A program made the position numbers and the translations under genes. This document shows, piece after piece, positions 12,303 through 24,383 of a DNA stretch of 64,000 nucleotides. The stretch comes from Vigna angularis (taxonomy: Eukaryota > Streptophyta > Magnoliopsida > Fabales > Fabaceae). How positions within the stretch are numbered: position 1 is the first letter of the stretch; every line of letters begins with the position of its first letter. The DNA lies in NCBI RefSeq assembly GCF_016808095.1, contig NC_068976.1, forward strand, positions 35,795,871 to 35,859,870, read 5' to 3'. The notes below the pieces were generated by a model. That model had not been told where the DNA came from and did not search any database. It saw only the letters and a program-made list of their open reading frames with translations.

Positions 12303-12307
12303 ACTTC
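12303..12307 (+). repeat. Target site duplication of CRM element, left copy
   Basis: ACTTC directly before the LTR start TGATGCATC. It matches ACTTC at 20495-20499, directly after the other LTR. A perfect 5-bp duplication inside Athila-like pol. Confidence 0.95.
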
Positions 12308-13048
12308 TGATGCATCAAAGAGGATGCATAGGAGCAGATCCGTGAGTCTGGATGAAGCAATCAGCTCTGCTGCAATTGAAGAATCAATGGAATCGTGCTG
12401 GAGAATTTGTAGCAGAGAATGCTCTCTGTGTTGGCTGGATTAAATGGAATGTGTGTAGCGGATTGAAGTGATTAGATGAAGTGAAATGGAAGTTGGCTTG
12501 AGGGAATGGTAGGCTATCTCAGGCGGCTTCCACAATGGAAGAAGATAGCAATGGAAAAGCAAGCAAGCAAAGAGGACTTTCGGATGAGAGAAATTTGCAA
12601 AGTGCAGAATTCATCTTATATATATTTCCAAAAGTCATATACATGCTTATCCTAGTAGCTTATATAGCTAACTCTTAGCTCCATGCAATGCAATGTATGT
12701 GAAGTAAGGAGATCCACAAAATACGGATCAAGTGCCACCTTACCCACATGTGCAAAATGTGATGGTTCTTTTAGAAGCCATATTATTCACGTGGCTTATG
12801 ACATATGCGCATAAGGAATTGAAATAAGCTAATACTACCCCTTAGACTACTATGCGCACACCCCCCCATGTGCCAAAGTCCACTTTTACCCTTCTCCATG
12901 TTTTGGCATCTTACAAGCATCTTCTAGGTCTCCAATCTTCCATCCAAAGATAGCAAAGAGGGTTTGGCCTTTGGGAGAGTACTCATCTTGTAGCTTCTTG
13001 ATCATCCCTCTTGTGATAGGTCCAATGGTGCTAGGCCTTCTTGTATCA
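12308..13048 (-). repeat. 3' LTR of CRM element (741 bp), partly coding
   Basis: TGATGCATC...TTGTATCA on the plus strand. Bases 12886-13048 encode the last 53 residues and the stop of gag-pol. A likely minus-strand TATA box (TATATATAAG) lies near 12616-12625, with CACGTGG at 12788-12794 upstream of it. Confidence 0.93.
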
Positions 13049-16000
13049 TCCCCTCCCTCTTGAGAGGGATTTGCCCTCAAATCCATAGGTTCGTCATCTT
13101 CACTTGCATAACCTGCAAAAGGTTTAAGGTTAGATACATTGAAGGTAGAATGAACACCATATTCAGGAGGAAGATCAATTTGATATGCATTGTTATTTAT
13201 CCTCCTGATCACTCTAAAAGGTCCATCTCCTCTAGGATTGAGTTTGGATTTTCTTAGTTGAGGAAATCTTTCCTTTCTAAGATGAACCCAAACTAGATCA
13301 CCTTCATTGAAGATTAACTCTTTCTTGCCCTTGTTATGTTGCTTGGCATATTTCTCATTTTGTTGTTGAATTTGATTTTTAACCTTGTGATGTAATTCTT
13401 TGATAAACTTAGATTTAGATACCCCATCTTGATGAATGAAATCAATAGCATTTGGAAGGGGTATTAAATCCATGGGTGTCAAAGGATTAAAACCATAAAC
13501 AACTTCAAAAGGAGACAATTTAGTAGTTCCATGAACTACTCTATTGTAGGCAAACTCAACATGAGGAAGATACTCATCCCAAGATTTGTGATTACCTTTT
13601 AGAACTACCCTTAGTAAGGTGGAAAGAGATCTATTTACTACCTCAGTTTGACCATCTGTTTGAGGATGGCAAGTGGTAGAAAAAGATAACTTAGTCCCTA
13701 ATCTAGACCATAAGGTTCTCCAAAAGTGACTAAGAAATTTTGTATCTCTATCCGAAACTATTACCTTAGGTAGACCATGAAGTTTAACCACATCTCTAAA
13801 GAATAACTTTGCAATGTTGCTTGCATCATCTACTTTGTGGCAAGGTATAAAATGAGCCATTTTGCTAAACCTATCTACCACCACAAAGATAGAATCAAAA
13901 CCCCTAGAAGTTTTGGGAAGACCTAACACAAAATCCATACTTATCTCTTCCCAAGGGGTGGAAGCAACATTCAAAGGAGTATAAAGTCCATGAGGCATTG
14001 ATTTAGATTTAGCTTCTAAACAAGTTATACACTTAAAGCAATGCCTTTGAACATCCCTTCTCATGTGAGGCCAAAAGAATTTTTCTTTCAACATGCCAAG
14101 GGTCTTTTCTACCCCAAAATGCCCCATTAAACCTCCCTCATGTGTCTCTTTAACAAGGAGTTTTCTATGTGAACCTTGGGGAATGCAAATTTTTCCTTCT
14201 TTAAAAAGATACCCCTCTTTCACATAGAATCCTCCTTGAGGCTTATTGAGACATTCCTCATAGATAGGAGCAAAATCAAGATCTTGTGAATATAATTCAA
14301 GAATGTTATTAAATCCAAGAATTTGAGCTCCCAATGTGGCTAATAGATTAATTTTTCTTGACAAAGCATCAGCCACCACATTGGATTTTCCTTTCTTGTA
14401 TTTAATAACATAAGTGAATTGTTCAATGAATTCCAACCACTTAGCATGCCTCTTTTGTAACTTGTGTTGACTCTTCAAATACTTAAGTGATTCATGATCA
14501 CTATGAATGATAAACTCCTTGGCAACAAGGTAATGTTCCCAAGTTTGAAGAGCCCTCACAAGTGCATAGAGTTCTTTGTCATAGGTGGGGTAATTACAAG
14601 AGGCACCATGAAGTTTTTCACTAAAGTATGCAATTGGGTGTCCTTCTTGTAATAATACTGCACCTATGCCAAATCCTGAAGCATCACATTCTAGCTCAAA
14701 AGTTTTGGAAAAATTTGGCAAAGCTAGAATGGGTGCTTGTGTGAGCTTCTCTTTGAGTAGCTCAAAAGCTTTTTGTTGTTTATCCCCCCAATGGAATGTA
14801 ACATCTTTTTTCACCAACTCATTGAGGGGTGAAGCAAGACTAGAGAAGTTAGGAACAAATCTTCTATAAAAGCTTGCCAACCCATGGAAGCTCCTTACTT
14901 CTCCTACATTCTTTGGAGGAGGCCAATCTTGGATGGCCTTTATTTTCTCTGGGTCCACATGAACCCCATTTTTGGTAACCACAAATCCAAGAAATATGAC
15001 ACTATCAACACAAAAGGTACACTTGTCAAAGTTTGCAAACAATTTGTGTGTTCTAAGAATTGTTAAAACAACTCTCAAATGATTTTCATGGGTTTGCAAA
15101 TTTTGACTATATACCAAGATGTCATCAAAGTAAACAACTACAAACTTCCCAATGCAATCCCTAAGGACATGATTCATAAGTCTCATGAATGTGCTTGGAG
15201 CATTTGTAAGACCAAAAGGCATAACTAGCCATTCATATAATCCAAACTTGGTCTTAAAGGCAGTTTTCCATTCATCACCTTCTTTAATTCTTATTTGGTG
15301 ATAGCCACTTTTTAAATCTACCTTTGAAAATATTTGTGCTCCATGCAATTCATCCAACATGTCATCAAGCCTAGGAATGGGATGTCTATACTTGATTGTG
15401 ATGTTGTTGATAGCTCTACAATCACAACACATGCGCCACTTCCCATCTTTTTTTGGGACTAGCAACACTAGAACAGCACATGGACTTAGACTCTTTTGAA
15501 CTAAGCCTTTATCTAGCAACTCTTTGACTTGTGTCTCAATCTCCTTAGTTTCTTGGGGGTTGGTCCTATAGGCTGGCCTATTAGGAAGAACTGCCCCTGG
15601 AATGAAATCAATTTGATGTTCTATTCCTCTTATGGGTGGAAGCCCTTTTGGAATTTCTTGCGGGAATAGATCATCAAATTCTTTCAAAAGTTTTTGAATG
15701 GATGGAGAAAGAGTTGAAATCTTTGAATCACTAGATGTGCATGTAAGTGTCCCTTGACAAAGAAGAAGATATGAAGGTTGCTCAACTTGAAGTGTATTGA
15801 TTAAAGTCTTTTTGTTTAAAAGGACTTCATGTTGAGTGACCTTAGGTGGCACACTTGTTTCTATACCCTCCTTTCTTTTTGACTTTTTCTTTTGAGCATG
15901 TTCTTGCTTTCTTAAAGACTTCATTTGTGCTTGATCCTTAGCCACTTGGGTAGGAGTCAAAGGATGAAGCACAAACTTCTTGTCCTTTTGATGGATAGTG

Positions 16001-17514
16001 ATGGTATTGGTTAGACCATGATGGACAGTTTGATGATCAAATTGCCATGGTCTCCCCAATAACACATGACATGCTTCCATGGGAACTATATCACATAAAA
16101 CTTCATCTTTGAAGTTCCCAATGGAAAATGCCAACTTCACTTGATTCTTGACTATTATATCCCCATCTTCATTTAGCCAATGAAGTTTATAAGGTTTTGG
16201 ATGGGGTATAATATCAAGTTTCAACTTCTCAACCAACCTTGTGCTACAACAATTGCAACAAGACCCACTATCAACAATGAGAGAACAATGATTTTCTTGA
16301 ATTTTACATCTTGTGTGAAAGATGTTCTCTCTTTGTGATATGTGTTCAAGACTTGGTTGGTTGCTAAGTATCCTTCTCACCATGAGAAGTTGCCCATCAT
16401 CAGCATATATTTCCTCTTCCCTCTCTTCTTCCTCACTCTCACTTGTACTAGTTGGGGTGTCACTTTCACTACTATAAATGTCCTTGCCTTTCAAAATAAT
16501 GTTTCTTTTTGTAGGACATTGAGTAGCTACATGACCCCTTCCTAGACATTTGAAGCATTTGATTTTACTTGTTCTTGTGTGTGAGGGTGTTTCTTTCTTG
16601 GGTCTCTCTTCTATTTTGGCTAGAGGTTCAAATGGCTCTTTTTCTTTAAAAATTTTCTTTTCAAAAGTAGGTTGAACTTGAATTCTTTTAGAAGAAGATT
16701 TTCTCAAGTTTTGTTGTTCTACCTTTATACATATTTGAACAAGATCATTCAAATCTCTATAAGGTAGAAGTTCAACCCTATCTCTTATGTCAAAATTGAG
16801 CCCACTTAAAAATCTAGCTAAAGAAATTTCTGGACCCTCCACTATGCCTGCCCTCATCATATACAACTCCATCTTTTGTCTATATTCCTCAACTGTCATA
16901 GACCTTTGTTGTAACCTTTGGAGTTTATCCATGAGTTCTCTATTGTAGTAGGAGGGAATGTGTCTCCTCCTAAGGGCAGACTTGAGATCATTCCAATAGT
17001 GGATGGGAGGGGCTTGATGTCTAAGCCTCTCTTTGACCAAAGTAGTCCACCAGTACATTGCATACCCTTGAAAACTTAGGGTAGCTAGAGAGACCTTCCT
17101 CTCTTCACTCACTTGGTGGCATTCAAATAATTGTTCCACCTTCATCTCCCAATCAAGATAAGCCTCTACATTGTCCTTCCCATGGAAGTGAGGCAACACA
17201 ACATTGACTTCTTTAGGGGGTGGGGGTGCATGAGAATTTCTCCTATGCCTTCTAGAAGTAGAAGGCTGATGAGGATAATAATCACCCAGACTCATGGTCA
17301 TCCCTCCCTCTTGAGAGTTGTCACTCTGACTTCCCCTAGACTTACTTTTCCTTATCATTCTCAACTCATCTTGAATAACAGCATTTTGAAGCTCTCTATT
17401 GACTTTCTCTTCATTCATTTCTCTTCTTATTTCCTTGAATTCATTAACTAAAGTTTGAAGAGAAAAATGTTCTTTTTCACTATCACTAATCCTAGGAGAA
17501 TGCCTTCTAGACAT
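12886..17514 (-). CDS. Gag-Pol polyprotein of CRM element, apparently intact
   Basis: One 1542-codon frame. Gag occupies about residues 100-260 and the zinc knuckle [14 protein letters not shown] lies near 320. Protease active site IVDSGSCC is near 415. RT carries [12 protein letters not shown] near 795, and RNase H ([12 protein letters not shown]) is near 945. Integrase zinc domain spans about 1115-1160. The catalytic D, D, E lie in SMDFVLGL (about 1190), SDRDTKF (about 1255) and DGQTEVVNR (about 1290). The tail [12 protein letters not shown] resembles the C-terminal motif of CRM integrases rather than a classical chromodomain. No stop or frameshift and all catalytic residues present, so it could be autonomous. 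The last 53 residues are encoded within the LTR, so each LTR carries them. Expression was not assessed. Confidence 0.93.
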   Translation of the reverse strand: MSRRHSPRISDSEKEHFSLQTLVNEFKEIRREMNEEKVNRELQNAVIQDELRMIRKSKSRGSQSDNSQEGGMTMSLGDYYPHQPSTSRRHRRNSHAPPPPKEVNVVLPHFHGKDNVEAYLDWEMKVEQLFECHQVSEERKVSLATLSFQGYAMYWWTTLVKERLRHQAPPIHYWNDLKSALRRRHIPSYYNRELMDKLQRLQQRSMTVEEYRQKMELYMMRAGIVEGPEISLARFLSGLNFDIRDRVELLPYRDLNDLVQICIKVEQQNLRKSSSKRIQVQPTFEKKIFKEKEPFEPLAKIEERPKKETPSHTRTSKIKCFKCLGRGHVATQCPTKRNIILKGKDIYSSESDTPTSTSESEEEEREEEIYADDGQLLMVRRILSNQPSLEHISQRENIFHTRCKIQENHCSLIVDSGSCCNCCSTRLVEKLKLDIIPHPKPYKLHWLNEDGDIIVKNQVKLAFSIGNFKDEVLCDIVPMEACHVLLGRPWQFDHQTVHHGLTNTITIHQKDKKFVLHPLTPTQVAKDQAQMKSLRKQEHAQKKKSKRKEGIETSVPPKVTQHEVLLNKKTLINTLQVEQPSYLLLCQGTLTCTSSDSKISTLSPSIQKLLKEFDDLFPQEIPKGLPPIRGIEHQIDFIPGAVLPNRPAYRTNPQETKEIETQVKELLDKGLVQKSLSPCAVLVLLVPKKDGKWRMCCDCRAINNITIKYRHPIPRLDDMLDELHGAQIFSKVDLKSGYHQIRIKEGDEWKTAFKTKFGLYEWLVMPFGLTNAPSTFMRLMNHVLRDCIGKFVVVYFDDILVYSQNLQTHENHLRVVLTILRTHKLFANFDKCTFCVDSVIFLGFVVTKNGVHVDPEKIKAIQDWPPPKNVGEVRSFHGLASFYRRFVPNFSSLASPLNELVKKDVTFHWGDKQQKAFELLKEKLTQAPILALPNFSKTFELECDASGFGIGAVLLQEGHPIAYFSEKLHGASCNYPTYDKELYALVRALQTWEHYLVAKEFIIHSDHESLKYLKSQHKLQKRHAKWLEFIEQFTYVIKYKKGKSNVVADALSRKINLLATLGAQILGFNNILELYSQDLDFAPIYEECLNKPQGGFYVKEGYLFKEGKICIPQGSHRKLLVKETHEGGLMGHFGVEKTLGMLKEKFFWPHMRRDVQRHCFKCITCLEAKSKSMPHGLYTPLNVASTPWEEISMDFVLGLPKTSRGFDSIFVVVDRFSKMAHFIPCHKVDDASNIAKLFFRDVVKLHGLPKVIVSDRDTKFLSHFWRTLWSRLGTKLSFSTTCHPQTDGQTEVVNRSLSTLLRVVLKGNHKSWDEYLPHVEFAYNRVVHGTTKLSPFEVVYGFNPLTPMDLIPLPNAIDFIHQDGVSKSKFIKELHHKVKNQIQQQNEKYAKQHNKGKKELIFNEGDLVWVHLRKERFPQLRKSKLNPRGDGPFRVIRRINNNAYQIDLPPEYGVHSTFNVSNLKPFAGYASEDDEPMDLRANPSQEGGDDTRRPSTIGPITRGMIKKLQDEYSPKGQTLFAIFGWKIGDLEDACKMPKHGEG
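13049..13062 (-). other. Polypurine tract of CRM element, inside coding sequence
   Basis: The minus strand reads CAAGAGGGAGGGGA immediately before the 3' LTR. The same bases encode Gln-Glu-Gly-Gly-Asp of the polyprotein, so the priming tract and the integrase tail share sequence. Confidence 0.88.
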
Positions 17515-19737
17515 TATGATGGACTTAAATGTTATTCTTGAAGTAAAGACTAGAGATTTTCACTTGAAGCAATATTCCAGGTAAGGGAGGTGATTCACTA
17601 GGAATGCTTAAGTACCAAGCCTTATCCTTGCCAAATATGCTTCTTGCTACTTACTAGAGTCCTTAGATCAAAATCACTCTTAAATCCACTTAAGTCTTAA
17701 AGACAACAAAGAAAACATAAAGCAAAGAAAGAACACAACCTAACTCTAAATTCGGACCCCTAAGAGAGCTTCCTATTCGCACAAGATATATGCTATCTAG
17801 TCGAAGATTGGAAAAACCATTAAAGTGAGGTCTCCTAGGTGAGGCTTAGACTTTGGATCTAAGACACACTCACCGTCTACTCAATTTTAGGTTGTGAGAC
17901 TTCTTTAAGTCTAGTTACAAATGAGGGAAGAGCACTTGTGAACTCTAGCACCTCACTTGCTTAGATTTGGAACTTACAACCAAAGAAACCAAAGGAAATT
18001 ACAAAAGAAATTTGGTAAATTGTAAGAAAAAAATGCGAATTGGCTAAGGGAAAGATGTGTGCAGCTTTGGCTTCTCAAAACAAAGAATGAACTATGTTTA
18101 ATTCACAACAATCCTCTCAGCTGCAAGTGATCACTCAAGAACACAACTCTGCACTTCTAAAGTGTGCTGCAGAATTGTCACGGTTTTCCTATCCAAAGTA
18201 CCATCTTCTTGTCTTTGCTCCTCTTCATTGAACCTTCTTTGATGCTTCCAATCGTGATACACCTTCTGAGGTATAAGCCACCTACCCAACAAGCCAATTA
18301 ATCACTGAAAATATCACCTCAAATGCTGTAATTTTCACAACCAAAAGACAGCAACACCAGGAAATTTTTCAAACAGTTGGTGTGCAGAATGTAGAAAAAT
18401 CGAAAATCAAGCAATGAAAGGAGTTTCAAACACGGTGGCACCTCAAATAGATCCTAAGAATGGTTCTAGATCAGATTTAAAACATAAGAAAAGACTTTAG
18501 ATCAGAATCACACACGAATTGGCTATGCATTGAAAATTGACAAAACTGTTTGATGAAATGCCTGAATGAGTTGCACCAGATTTTTGCACCAGATTTTTAT
18601 ACACTTCAAATTTTCGAAACTGATGATGCAATGGTCCTAAGTGCCTTTTAACATTTGTAATATCTCTTTTGAATTGTTATCTTAATATTTTAAATGGACC
18701 ATGGCTTTTACTGCATCTAAAAATGATGAATCAAGCAAAGTAATGCAGTGCAGAATTTGACAGAAAAACCAGCACAGTTTTTTTTTGCAGCAGAGTCAAT
18801 TTTTTTCAATGCAGAAAAATAGACCAAATGAACAGTACTGCACCTAGTTATTTTCCAATGATTCAAACATGTTTTGATGATGATTTATAACTTGTTGGAA
18901 CTAATTGGATACATCAAAACTTTATAAAACAGAAAATCACTACTGCAGTACCATATTTGAGCTAAATTTAACAACTAGCATGGTCAAATTTTGATTCAAA
19001 AGCAATTCTGATTTGAAAACAGCAAAGAGGAGTTAGAAATGGTATTTGAAAGTTGCACAAATGCAGAAATTCAGTGTTGATGATGGTTAGCAATGATCTA
19101 ATACTAACCACACACAATTAAGCAGAATTTTCTCAAGGAGACACATGCATCTCAGCCACATGCTTGGAACATGACAAACTATTTGGAATCAACTCATTTC
19201 ATCTTCCAAATGGTTCAGACAATGGATCATTCAACTGATGTTCAATAGAACAGTGCACAAGGCTATATGAACAGCAGAATTTTTGTTACAGCAGTACACT
19301 TTCTGGAAAACAGAACAGAAACCATGTAGATCTGAGTTTGGTTGGCAAAAATTTAAACACCTGAGCTCATCTCTTGATTGTTCATTGCTCTTAATTGGTG
19401 TAGCCACATCCAACACTTTCAGAACCGTAAAACTGGGTTAAAAACCAGATTTGATGACAGAACAACAAATTAACCAAACATGACTAAGACAACACCAGAA
19501 ATGATGTTTAAATGGTAAAATAGACTCAAACAAGCAAAGACAGCCGAATAAAATGAAGGAAAACTCAAGCAAAGACAGCTAGTAGCCAATGAAATTAAGA
19601 ATAGATCCTAAACACAGCAATAATTGATGAAAAACAGTGCAGAATTTTCAGAAACACATCAAGAACAACCAGGAAATTTTTGACAGCAAAGAAATGGAAG
19701 AAATCTGGACTTATCTCACGGTTCTAACTTGAACCTA
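17515..19737 (-). other. Long 5' leader of CRM element
   Basis: About 2.2 kb between primer-binding site and gag start without a recognisable frame. AT-rich, with recurrent TGCAGAATTT and GAAAATTT motifs. Possibly carries packaging signals; none is identifiable by eye. Confidence 0.6.
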
Positions 19738-19751
19738 GGCTCATGATACCA
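19738..19751 (-). other. Primer-binding site of CRM element
   Basis: The minus strand reads TGGTATCATGAGCC two bases inside the 5' LTR. The first eight bases match the initiator tRNA-Met 3' end; the rest deviates from the usual CAGAGC. Confidence 0.75.
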
Positions 19752-19753
19752 CT

Positions 19754-20494
19754 TGATGCATCAAAGAGGATGCATAGGAGCAGATCCGTGAGTCTGGATG
19801 AAGCAATCAGCTCTGCTGCAATTGAAGAATCAATGGAATCGTGCTGGAGAATTTGTAGCAGAGAATGCTCTCTGTGTTGGCTGGATTAAATGGAATGTGT
19901 GTAGCGGATTGAAGTGATTAGATGAAGTGAAATGGAAGTTGGCTTGAGGGAATGGTAGGCTATCTCAGGCGGCTTCCACAATGGAAGAAGATAGCAATGG
20001 AAAAGCAAGCAAGCAAAGAGGACTTTCGGATGAGAGAAATTTGCAAAGTGCAGAATTCATCTTCTATATATTTCCAAAAGTCATATACATGCTTATCCTA
20101 GTAGCTTATATAGCTAACTCTCAGCTCCATGCAATGCAATGTATGTGAAGTAAGGAGATCCACAAAATACGGATCAAGTGCCACCTTACCCACATGTGCA
20201 AAATGTGATGGTTCTTTTAGAAGCCATATTATTCACGTGGCTTATGACATATGCGCATAAGGAATTGAAATAAGCTAATACTACCCCTTAGACTACTATG
20301 CGCACACCCCCCCATGTGCCAAAGTCCACTTTTACCCTTCTCCATGTTTTGGCATCTTACAAGCATCTTCTAGGTCTCCAATCTTCCATCCAAAGATAGC
20401 AAAGAGGGTTTGGCCTTTGGGAGAGTACTCATCTTGTAGCTTCTTGATCATCCCTCTTGTGATAGGTCCAATGGTGCTAGGCCTTCTTGTATCA
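19754..20494 (-). repeat. 5' LTR of CRM element (741 bp)
   Basis: Same length as the 3' copy with two substitutions by eye. Minus-strand promoter features (CACGTGG, TATATA) are repeated here and would drive the element. Bases 20332-20494 duplicate the polyprotein C-terminal coding tail. Confidence 0.93.
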
Positions 20495-23400
20495 ACTTCT
20501 GTCTTTAATTTCTATATCAAATTCCTGCATCAGAAGCAGCCACCTCATAAGCCTGGGTTTTGAATCAGCTTTCTTCATTAAAAATTTCAAGGCTGAGTGG
20601 TCTGTGTGAACCACAGTTTTTGATCCCAGCAAATATGGCCTATACTTCTCCAAAGCAAAAATGACTGCCAGCAACTCCTTTTCTGTGGTGGTATAATTTC
20701 TCTGGGCAGCATCAAGGGTCCTAGACGCATATGCAATGACATGAGGGATCTTTTCTTTTTTCTGGGACAGCATTGCTCCCAGTGCAAAGTCTGAAGCATC
20801 GCACATCAATTCAAAAGGCAATTCCCAGTTTGGAGGTTGAAGAATTGGTGCACTGGTGAGTTTCCTTTTCAGTTCATCAAAGGCTCCCTTGCACGTCTCT
20901 TCAAATTCAAAAATTGTGTCCTTTTGAAGGAGTCTAGACAGTGGCAAGGCTATGTTGCTAAAATTTTGAATGAATCGCCTATAAAAGCCTGCATGTCCTA
21001 GGAAAGAACGCATTTCCCTCACAGTGGAGGGGTAAGGCAGGGCAGAAATCACATCTATCTTAGATTTATCTACTTGGAAGCCCTTTTTAGAAATAACATG
21101 TCCTAGTACTACCCCTTCATTGACCATAAAGTGGCCTTTTTCAAAGTTTAAGACCAAATCAGTTTCAATGCACTTTTTCAAAACTTTTTCTAAATTGCTT
21201 AAGCATTCCTCAAATGAAGCTCCAAACACTGTGAAGTCATCCATAAAAACCTCCATGCAACTTTCTATTAATTCTGAAAAAATACTCAACATGCATCTTT
21301 GGAAAGTTGCAGGAGCATTACATAGTCCAAATGGCATCCTAGTGTAAGCATAAGTGCCAAATGGACATGTAAATGTGGTTTTATGTTGATCTTCAGGGTG
21401 TATATGAATCTGCATGTACCCAGAAAAGCCATCTAGAAAACAGTAAAAAGGTTTACCTGCCAACCTTTCAATGACTTGGTCTATGAAGAGGAGAGGGAAG
21501 TGATCTTTCCTTGTGGCTTGATTCAGCTTTCTGTAATCAATATAGACCCTCCACTTATTTGCAACTCTGGTAGGCACAAATTCTCCCTCTTGATTCTTTA
21601 CAATTGTCATTCCAGATTTCTTTGGCACCACTTGAACTGGTGATACCCAAGTACTGTCTGAAATGGGGAAAATCATCCCTGCTTTTAAGAGCTTACTCAC
21701 TTCCTCCTTCACCACATTTTGAATAGTCGGATTCAACCTCCTTTGAGGCTGCCTAACAGGAACTGCATCACTGTCCAGCAATATTCTGTGCATGCAGAGG
21801 GCTGGACTGATCCCTGGTATATCTTCCAAAGTCCAACCAAGAGCATTCTTGTGCTGTTTCAAGACTTGTAGCAACTGCTCTTCCTGGTCAGGGTTCAAAC
21901 TTGCTGAAATGATTACTGGAAATTTACTTCCAGCTTCAAGATAAGCATATTTTAAGTGCAGAGGCAGCAACTTTAATTCAGATTTTTGCTGCTGCTCTGG
22001 AGTTTCTTGTGCAGATTCTTCACCAGGTTCAAAAACGTCTTCTTCTAGTGCTTGCAAGTCCATATTTTCAAGGAATTTATCTTCACACCCAATGCATAAT
22101 TCTGAATGTAATTCTCCCTCTGCCATGTTCAAATCAGATTGCACCTGAAGCTCCAAATTATTACAACAAATTTCTGAATAACTGAACACATCTGAATGGT
22201 TTTCCAGGGGATGACGCATGGCTTCAAAAATATTGAATCTGACCTGGGTGTCTCCAAACTCCATGGTTAAATTTCCTTCATGCACATTGATAATGGTTTT
22301 TGCTGTCATAAAAAATGGTCTTCCCAAAATCAATGTAGGACTCTGCCTTAAATTCTCACCCTCCATTTCTAGAACATAGAAATCTGCTGGGAACATTAAC
22401 TGATTTACCCTCACTAACACATCTTCCACAATGCCCAAAGGTTTCGCAGTGCTTCTATTGGCTAGTTGGATAATGACAGATGTAGGCTTTAAATTTCTTA
22501 ACTGCAGAGCCTTATAAACAGAACTGGGCATGACATTGATGGATGCTCCCAAGTCCACTAAAGCATTTGCAATGGAAATTTCTCCAATGGTGCATGGGAT
22601 GGTAAAATGCCCTGGATCACTATGTTTAGGAGGCAGCTCCAACTTGGAAACAGTAGAAATATTTTTGATTTGTGGCCTCCTCAATCCTCTTTTATAGGTG
22701 CACACTTCTTTAAGGAACTTGGCATATTTAGGCACCTGTTTAATTGCTTCCAGCAGAGGCATATTAATTTCTATCTTCTGAAAAATCTTCAATAACTCCG
22801 CATCAGTTTCCAATTTCTTTTCTGCAGGTGCAGATTTGATAGGGAAAGGAGGTTTAATTATGGTTTCTAATTGCTGCTCATTCTCGACAAGTTTTTCTTT
22901 CTCCACAGGAGCATGCAACTCCTTTCCACTTCTTAACATGACTGCATTGGTATTGGCAGTCTTGTTTACTTGCACCTCTGGTTGATGAGCTGGCTGCATT
23001 TTCCCCAGTTCAGACGTTCCTCTCAAATGGGGAGGAATATACTTGGTGGTCTCTTTTTCCTTTGCAGGTGTAATTTCCCTTGATACATTGTTCTCTTCAA
23101 CATCTTCCATACAACCAGTTATAGTTTCATTTTCCCAAGAATTTTGTTGAGATCCTTTCAGATTCACTGTGCCCCAGTTCTCTTTCAATTTATTGGTTGC
23201 TGAGTCACAGGTTGCATTTATTGGCTGCTCAGTCCAACCTAACAGCCCTGATGCTGTCATCTTATTCTCTGAATGTTTCTGATTCAGCAGCTTCACTTTT
23301 TCCACCAGATGGGACATTACTTGAGTCATTTCCCTTAAGTCTTTGGATTCTGCCCCAATTACTGGCATAGTGACAGCAGCTTTATTGTACAAATATCCTT

Positions 23401-24043
23401 GATAAGAGCACTCAGCCATTTTACTCAACAGCTGTCTTGCTTCAGCTGGAGTTTTGTTCATTAAGGACCCTCCAGCAGCCGCATCAACAAACAATCTCTC
23501 TCTTTGTAGCAGACCTTCATAGAAATAGGTTAGGAGTAGAGAATCCTGCAGCTGATGATTTGGGCACATGAGGCATAATTTACTAAATCTGTCCCAGAAA
23601 TCAGCCAAACTTTCATTCTGCCCTTGCTCAATGGTGCAGATCTGCCTCCTAAAGTATGATACTCTTGATGCTGGAAAAAATCTATTCAAGAATCTACACT
23701 GCATCTCTTGCCAACTTACAAAAGGCTGCTGCTGGTAAATTATCCAATACCTGGCAGCATCTTGCAGGGATAAGGGAAAAGCCTTCATCATAACCAGTTC
23801 TTCAGCAGCTCCTGGAGGCTTCATAGAAGAACACACCAGAATAAATTCTCTGATATGTTGGTGAGGGTCCTCATACTCCCATCCGTGGAAGGTGGGAAGC
23901 AACCTTATGAACCCAGGTTTAAGTTCAATTCCATATGCATTCCCCTCCAGGGGTAAATGGGTGCACACCGGCTGGTGACTCATTTCTTGGTTGGCCAGTT
24001 CTCTCATGGACTTCTCCAGAGGAAAAGCCATACTAGTTACCAC
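20495..24043 (-). pseudogene. gag1-protease-RT-RNase H of Athila-like element (5' part, interrupted)
   Basis: Open frame of about 1180 codons ending where the CRM element begins (EIKDRS). Gag domain at about residues 20-210 (KPGFIRLLPTFHGW, FYEGLLQRERLFVDAAAGG), but no CCHC zinc knuckle is seen. Protease LVDLGASINVMP lies near 495. RT carries MPFGLCNAPATFQ near 905 and VFMDDFTVFG near 930. RNase H (CDASDFALGAML near 1081, HTDHSALKF near 1150) runs up to the break. Start chosen at 24043; the second Met (MAFPLEK) is equally possible. The only lesion in this half is the CRM insertion; integrase continues at 12302. Confidence 0.9.
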
Positions 24044-24363
24044 ACTCTCAGACTACTAAAACTACCCCAAGCTAATCTCACTAATTCCCCAGAGTTTGGC
24101 TGAACACACTCAGCCTAAACCTCTCAACAGAGATGCCAATCAAGCACACAGAACAAAAAAAAAAAAAAAAAACAACAAAAATGTTCCAAGACAGCCATCA
24201 GAATCAAAACCAAAACAGCAAAAAAAAAAATCCAAAATTAAAATTCACACTACTGCAGTTTTAAAAACAGAACCTAAGCATACTAAAAAGAATTTGCAAA
24301 AAGAAAGGAAACCCTTAAACCTATACAAGACTAACCTAACACTATAAAACTTAATTCGCCGAG
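24044..24363 (-). other. Leader of Athila-like element
   Basis: A-rich (plus strand) untranslated region between primer site and gag1. A Lys-rich open frame on the plus strand here reflects only poly-A runs and is not a gene. Confidence 0.6.
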
Positions 24364-24381
24364 TCCCCGACAGCGGCGCCA
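24364..24381 (-). other. Primer-binding site, tRNA-Asp type
   Basis: The minus strand reads TGGCGCCGCTGTCGGGGA, two bases from the LTR. It resembles the tRNA-Asp 3' complement used by Athila and Tat elements. Confidence 0.85.
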
Positions 24382-24383
24382 TT

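Larger units (their letters stand above)
12308..20494 (-). mobile_element. Complete CRM-type (centromeric) chromovirus, 8187 bp
   Basis: Two 741-bp LTRs with TG...CA ends, 5-bp target duplication ACTTC, iMet-like primer site, polypurine tract and a single open 1542-codon gag-pol. The pol frame runs through the polypurine tract into the 3' LTR, a hallmark of the CRM clade of centromere-targeting retrotransposons. The LTRs differ at two positions only (TTATATATAT/TTCTATATAT near 12617 and CTCTTAGC/CTCTCAGC near 12677). This suggests insertion within the last few hundred thousand years under usual plant rates. It splits Athila-like pol. Confidence 0.93.

Noticed and set aside
24096..24347. Lys-rich plus-strand frame
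   Set aside because: Arises from poly-A runs in the leader of the Athila-like element on the other strand.
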